37,446 bases of DNA, from NCBI GenBank assembly GCA_001800355.1, contig MGVF01000040.1, forward strand, positions 1 through 37,446, in the 5' to 3' direction. The translations under genes were made by a program, and so were the position numbers. A model generated the notes under the pieces. It had not been told where the DNA came from and did no database searches. It saw nothing but the letters and a program-made list of their open reading frames with translations. Position 1 is the first letter of the stretch. Each line of letters starts with the position of its first letter. This document shows, piece by piece, positions 35,701-37,446 of this stretch. This DNA comes from Elusimicrobia bacterium RIFOXYA2_FULL_50_26. Lineage in GTDB: Bacteria > Elusimicrobiota > Endomicrobiia > Endomicrobiales > XYA2-FULL-47-53.

Positions 35701-35994
35701 CATCGCGGCCGCTTTTGCCACCCGTTGATTTGTATTCTTGCTTAAATCAGTCAGGCTTGTTTCTTTAGTATCGGGATTTATTATGAGCTTGATCATGCTC
35801 TCCGGAGTCATAACCTGCTTGTTTTTAGCGATGTTTTTAAATTTGTTCGAAATATGCGTGCCTGGTTCGTAAAACACATTTTCCGTGTTGATACTGCGCT
35901 GATTTCGACTATAATTGTGGGCTAGCATTGGTGAAGCGGATGAAACGATATAAAATACGACTGTAGTCATCATAAGCGGAAGTTTTACATTCAT
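29764..35994 (-). CDS. Giant exported helical-repeat protein with ATLF-like HExxH metallopeptidase domain
   Basis: The product has 2076 residues. A signal peptide covers about 1-25 (LPLMMTTVVFYIVSSASPMLA). From about 88 to 1690 there are roughly 22 divergent tandem units of about 73 residues, each close to AA..V..LR..GI....A..IA.L.YS.....R..AA..LI...I.......TL..I, like HEAT/ARM solenoids. After it comes GIYFYDCSIYIRSNMHDYLLFEILVHETGHFIDD with HETGH at 1788-1792, and AEDFATTCEDFFLN with Glu1835. The 47-residue spacing and the E-x-F-A context fit anthrax lethal factor-like and Pro-Pro endopeptidase-type zinc peptidases. A tail of about 200 residues closes the protein. AAAGG lies about 9 bp before the ATG. 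The function is probably a secreted or periplasmic protease on a large scaffold. I know no named family with this architecture. Confidence 0.88.
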   Translation of the reverse strand: MNVKLPLMMTTVVFYIVSSASPMLAHNYSRNQRSINTENVFYEPGTHISNKFKNIAKNKQVMTPESMIKLIINPDTKETSLTDLSKNTNQRVAKAAAMALALIKAGRADNGLYPEIKTRTANIVKLFDKANYGASNERVSAKNKLFGIVYDEGTKYNTLKALVNCNIARIARGARIISTLMDDGATRNDAARIAKLIDSYENSSAEDRRYIVNRLATIITDNNTSRNAINLINTNCNNNYIKSLVSNILKLEKSGFSSDDAKHAALLMFKADTGNADEKNVASNKMVDDVITAGSLSNAAILEISASANRRIREAAKKVLALRSAGFDKISAANVTRLAFSNNETIRSAAATALICDVVANQETDESTLRAFATKKYSGQNGESHQVETAAQSVLDLRQAGLGNREAGDMALIVHSTDERVRQRIAENVIEGILGTPQTPGTTIEQIAAFHADDGNTQYRRVVEAARRIMNLKSTGLSAEYASAIVVIEYSVNKNSRELAAAHIVNGIVTNKNITTETLNSISAIASQSDCPAFAGVSSAIGRIFELTSMGIGLEAAIGITGIGKGLTWEIREASADNLVQNVVMNKNTSPETLRAVRKVLIDGITGKQGTRVVEAIRIVLRLRNLGIGTDQALYMANLVYLSRNGSAPEIKQRAADELIEKVIISGDTTDKTLETMITVSNGAVQAAANEVIALHKEYGSASIGGDVAVVKYSNNQPARQAAASRIMKSIVDSGIQDNLLNALKAAGTGNPEACMISLNAARVSDLRRLGMSKNMAAQLATWLHDAENGPDGQRQPAINALVEYLPRKYSNKSLMRMIRNTSSCEIIASAAGDIITLNSKGLGKSAVDFINIKYGSDQGSRLVSAGSFINAVVTSINTSDEALSSLAKMLGSGHLPAECEPVSLSINRVTELRISGLDNAISAGVAGLLFIAENDADQNARATAGQKLIDDTICSLNVSGKILDICSASSMDRVSAAASRVAGLIASGIDRETSINICRLEYCYDQEVQKLASDWLIRNTVAHQNASINVLKAITGISGENEGDQSSRAALAAQRALDIYGQSFMADFVALMDKAENDRDAAARHGAETNLIVNYLGNANVSEKVLGMICNSGNGALVSAGNKVMLLRNASGNSMASHLIRLEYGDSAARQMAAAGLIENIIGSDDAPVSALTAIIANAGGLDEESKRVINAAQKVIDLTNSKLFDRNEAASIAALKYGYTMEARNTAAREIIDGRVINEDISLAALKRIITECDASNNESACVRNAAARVKSLRAEGISKRDAADITALEYSENRLIRQKAADELITGTICNSAVEDGTLNTLCSILNGNKSGEAAGVVRAATNIKLLRSSGLDDIAASGINVLQYSQDPAKRAVALTKLMNIITNMDNSPAQLKLIGKVLKNETSREGIRLSFSISRALSLRKISGITSRDTRNIITWMDAAEYGSEEEKQAAVERLFGVSTNKGTDIKVLAVIKTSGNSAVSSVAGYVSGLCAARLTRTEAINVAILLRNAEYGRTDEIRNAAAESIIMDYVFAQDKRSGETILSVIGEINDASPAGRNIKVQINNVLKIRAQGIDRKAASNIAILGYSANNSVCQDAIRNLIMSFTDKNISLIQKVVLGFKQGDTKQRLTNAAYNFSKVRNLGASAANSAKLAACFDGIDNIPYENIYERCDNARELAKIINNLNIPGLTGYCYGIINARCSAISNKVQDKYGVRIGGLKSLEYIIAADWVLGHYPVNLITGLKSISVNDSAVNGRDGIYFYDCSIYIRSNMHDYLLFEILVHETGHFIDDRKIADGQYRLAFFNDLYNKSYKIDRRDFCRAYGKVNCAEDFATTCEDFFLNTQTAFIKAIGRGLNDGMDKKFNANLDDISLSAFISFDLAQLKNKVGSAYSDIYNIFRKNGVDLNARSSANMSKLINAFNACVDKSDFYTMLSPQALNSLGLDATCNGIMKELAAGKKVDTSSIYRLNRAIITKMFPSVLSGSVHHKTTVYLSKLMKLLDYMSTSGGNASTVRIFVHADAARKITAPVTLKLTRNASGQINTINDINVYNKNGSYNLEELQALFLNIDNR

Positions 35995-36020
35995 GGCATA
36001 ACCTTTTTAATGTGGAAGTT

Positions 36021-36053
36021 ACCGATTCTTGACATTGTTGGAAAAGAATCGGT
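36021..36053 (-). promoter_or_regulatory. Perfect inverted repeat upstream of the giant protein gene
   Basis: ACCGATTCTT (36021-36030) and AAGAATCGGT (36044-36053) form a perfect 10-bp inverted repeat with a 13-nt spacer. It lies 27 bp before the ATG of the minus-strand gene. It could be an operator, or a leader hairpin just upstream of the ribosome-binding site. No poly-T follows it on the minus strand, so a terminator is unlikely. Confidence 0.5.
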
Positions 36054-36232
36054 TCAGGATCCCACAGATTTTTCCGTAGCAGAACCCGCTGAATAATGCA
36101 TTGTCATTGTGAAAAAGTAGTGATTTTTATGTAAAATTTATGAAAAACCCCGGTTCCAAGGACTAGGGGACGGAGTTAGTTGATTAGATAATAGAAAATG
36201 GCGAACAAAAACACAATGAATTATTTTTTCAA
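36054..36232. other. AT-rich intergenic stretch, no gene seen
   Basis: This stretch should hold the promoter of the minus-strand giant gene, but I found no convincing pair of hexamers. It is rich in A and T with several stop codons in all frames. Its right end runs into the RHS-like remnant. Confidence 0.5.
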
Positions 36233-36455
36233 CAATCCGGCGTTGCCGGCACGTTTGCCACCTCATCGGAATACGACGCCCTTTCCCGGGAGACCAGGCT
36301 TACCTATCCTGACGGGGATTCGGTAAACAGCATTTACACCGGTGCCGTGCTATCCTCGCCGCAAACACGCTGGCCTATGCCTTGGCTACGACAACAACGC
36401 GGCGGGTAAATTATCTTCCATAACCTACGACGACAGGGCTTTCGGTTATTGCCTG
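36233..36455 (+). pseudogene. Decayed RHS/YD-repeat fragment
   Basis: In one frame from 36257 the translation reads ATSSEYDALSRETRLTYPDG, a clear RHS/YD repeat. From about 36384 a second repeat, GYDNNAAGKLSSITYDDRAF, continues in another frame. The frames are separated by a small insertion or deletion near 36350-36384. There is no start, no long frame and no neighbouring RHS core. RHS proteins are large secreted toxins or surface proteins, and this is the remnant of one. It lies at the right edge of the opposite-strand insertion, next to hisD. Confidence 0.75.
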
Positions 36456-36572
36456 TTGTGGTAGTCCCTGCCGGCTTTTTTCTTCATACCCCAGTCGCAA
36501 CCTGCCTTGGAAAAGTTTGCACAGCGTCAGGCCATCTCGTTTAACGTCGCCTGGCATGACGCCGCCTGCCGT

Positions 36573-36601
36573 TTGCCAATATTATTGTTTTTTGATATAA
36601 T
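36573..36601 (+). promoter_or_regulatory. Sigma-70 promoter for a leaderless hisD message
   Basis: TTGCCA (36573-36578) and TATAAT (36596-36601) are 17 bp apart. The -10 hexamer ends 8 bp before the hisD ATG at 36610, so transcription should begin at or within about two bases of the start codon. Confidence 0.75.
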
Positions 36602-36609
36602 TCTTGCCT

Positions 36610-37446
36610 ATGGCAAGGAGTGGCGTTGCTTACCATGTTGCGGGTATTATCGGGCGCGTGCGACGGGAGGGGGACGGGGCGCTGGAATATTTTTCCGGGA
36701 AATTTGACGGCGTTTCGTTGAAGGCCGCCGATTTCCGGGTTGCGCCGGCCGGTAAAAAATCGCTGCAAAAAAGCATTCCCGCACAGCTTAGACTTGCATT
36801 GGAACGCGCCGCTGAAAATATCAAAACTTTTCACAGAGCAGAGATGCGCCGGCTGCCGCGTTCATGGCAGGTTAAAAAAGGCGCAATAACAACAGGCCAG
36901 GTGCTTACGCCGGTGGCAGCCGCCGGCATGTATGTGCCGGGCGGAAGGTATTCATATCCTTCCACCGTTCTCATGGCGGCTATACCCGCAAAAATCGCAG
37001 GGGTTAAACGGCTTGCCATGGTAACGCCGCCAAAAAATCTTACGCAGGCAGTTCTTTATGCCGCGGCGCTTGCCGGCGTTGACGAGATATACCGCATAGG
37101 CGGCGCTCATGCCGTCGCGGCGCTTGCATTCGGCACGAAAACCATAGCGAAGGTTGACCTCATAGTCGGGCCGGGGAACGCCTACGTCAACGAGGCAAAA
37201 CGCCAGTTGCTTGGAACCGTGGGCATAGACGCCCTTGCGGGGCCGAGCGAGGTTGCTATCATAGCCGATAGCGCCTGTCCGCCCGAATTTATAGCCGCCG
37301 ACGTTTCCGCGCAGGCGGAACACGACCCGCAGGCGCGCTGTTTTGTTTTCTCGGATTCAAAAACGTTGATCGCAAAAGTAAAAAAACTGCTGCCGGAAGA
37401 ATTTAAAAGCCAGGTAACCCTGCTTGAGTGTTCCGCATCCGAAGCG
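36610..37446 (+). CDS. hisD: Histidinol dehydrogenase, 5' part
   Basis: 279 codons are seen and the gene runs past the window. VRREGDGALEYFSGKFDGV, TPVAAAGMYVPGGRYSYPSTVLMAAIPAKIAGV, YRIGGAHAVAALAFGT, VDLIVGPGNAYVNEAKRQLLG and AGPSEVAIIAD.....EFIAADVSAQAEHDP are typical HisD blocks, including the zinc-ligand region. It oxidises histidinol to histidine with NAD. An in-frame TAA lies within the -10 hexamer at 36598-36600, so the only starts are ATG 36610 or TTG 36604. This leaves about 16 residues before VRxxGD, where E. coli HisD has about 42. The N-terminus is therefore short, either by natural variation or through loss when the upstream region was rearranged. Confidence 0.93.
   Translation, partial: MARSGVAYHVAGIIGRVRREGDGALEYFSGKFDGVSLKAADFRVAPAGKKSLQKSIPAQLRLALERAAENIKTFHRAEMRRLPRSWQVKKGAITTGQVLTPVAAAGMYVPGGRYSYPSTVLMAAIPAKIAGVKRLAMVTPPKNLTQAVLYAAALAGVDEIYRIGGAHAVAALAFGTKTIAKVDLIVGPGNAYVNEAKRQLLGTVGIDALAGPSEVAIIADSACPPEFIAADVSAQAEHDPQARCFVFSDSKTLIAKVKKLLPEEFKSQVTLLECSASEA

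Noticed and set aside
36507-36707. 66-codon frame across the hisD start
   Set aside because: It runs in another frame through the hisD promoter and coding region, and hisD has strong family motifs.

Overview
The window reads as a gene-dense chromosomal segment of a Gram-negative (diderm) bacterium of moderate GC, probably from an uncultivated candidate phylum of the Elusimicrobiota/Omnitrophota kind. That placement is an inference with low confidence. It rests on a PorV/PorQ-type outer-membrane protein next to a large exported Kelch protein with a FlgD-like/type-A sorting-like C-terminus, many PAS/GAF histidine kinases, and paired MotB-like proteins. Perfect or near-perfect -35/-10 promoters are common and genes are packed with 1-13 bp overlaps.

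Layout. 1-305: 3' end of a larC-like gene. 529-3353: stator operon with one MotA, two different MotB proteins and a coiled-coil protein. 3387-3576: a consensus promoter, a hairpin and a strong intrinsic terminator with no credible gene, so a candidate small RNA or attenuated leader. 3636-5628: REC-GAF-histidine kinase and a single-domain response regulator. 5803-17736: envelope and signalling cluster (Kelch/FlgD-like exported protein, response regulator, PorV/PorQ-TPR protein, TPR-TM-coiled coil-HEAT protein, two related membrane PAS kinases). 17967-29083: housekeeping block trxA-tlpA-like-trxB-polA-coaE-rho-(REC-PAS)-rpmE-prfA-prmC-murA. 29137-36600: an apparent accessory insertion on the opposite strand, made of a 2076-residue exported protein with about 22 helical repeats and an anthrax-lethal-factor-like HExxH peptidase domain, a small exported protein, and a decayed RHS fragment. 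36610-end: 5' part of hisD, apparently leaderless.

Three copies of a 131-134 bp palindromic element lie at 373-503, 5656-5789 and 17718-17851. They share terminal repeats (GTGTCTCTTTAGC) and each is flanked by an 8-bp direct repeat with one transition mismatch. A fourth element (25674-25807) has the same core but different ends. Copy 3 has rewritten the last residues of a histidine kinase, and the empty site can be reconstructed.

The strongest candidates for something undescribed are the giant repeat/ATLF-like metallopeptidase protein, the MotA-MotB-MotB stator unit with its coiled-coil partner, the PorV-sorting-domain-kinase cluster, and the promoter-hairpin-terminator unit at 3387-3576.
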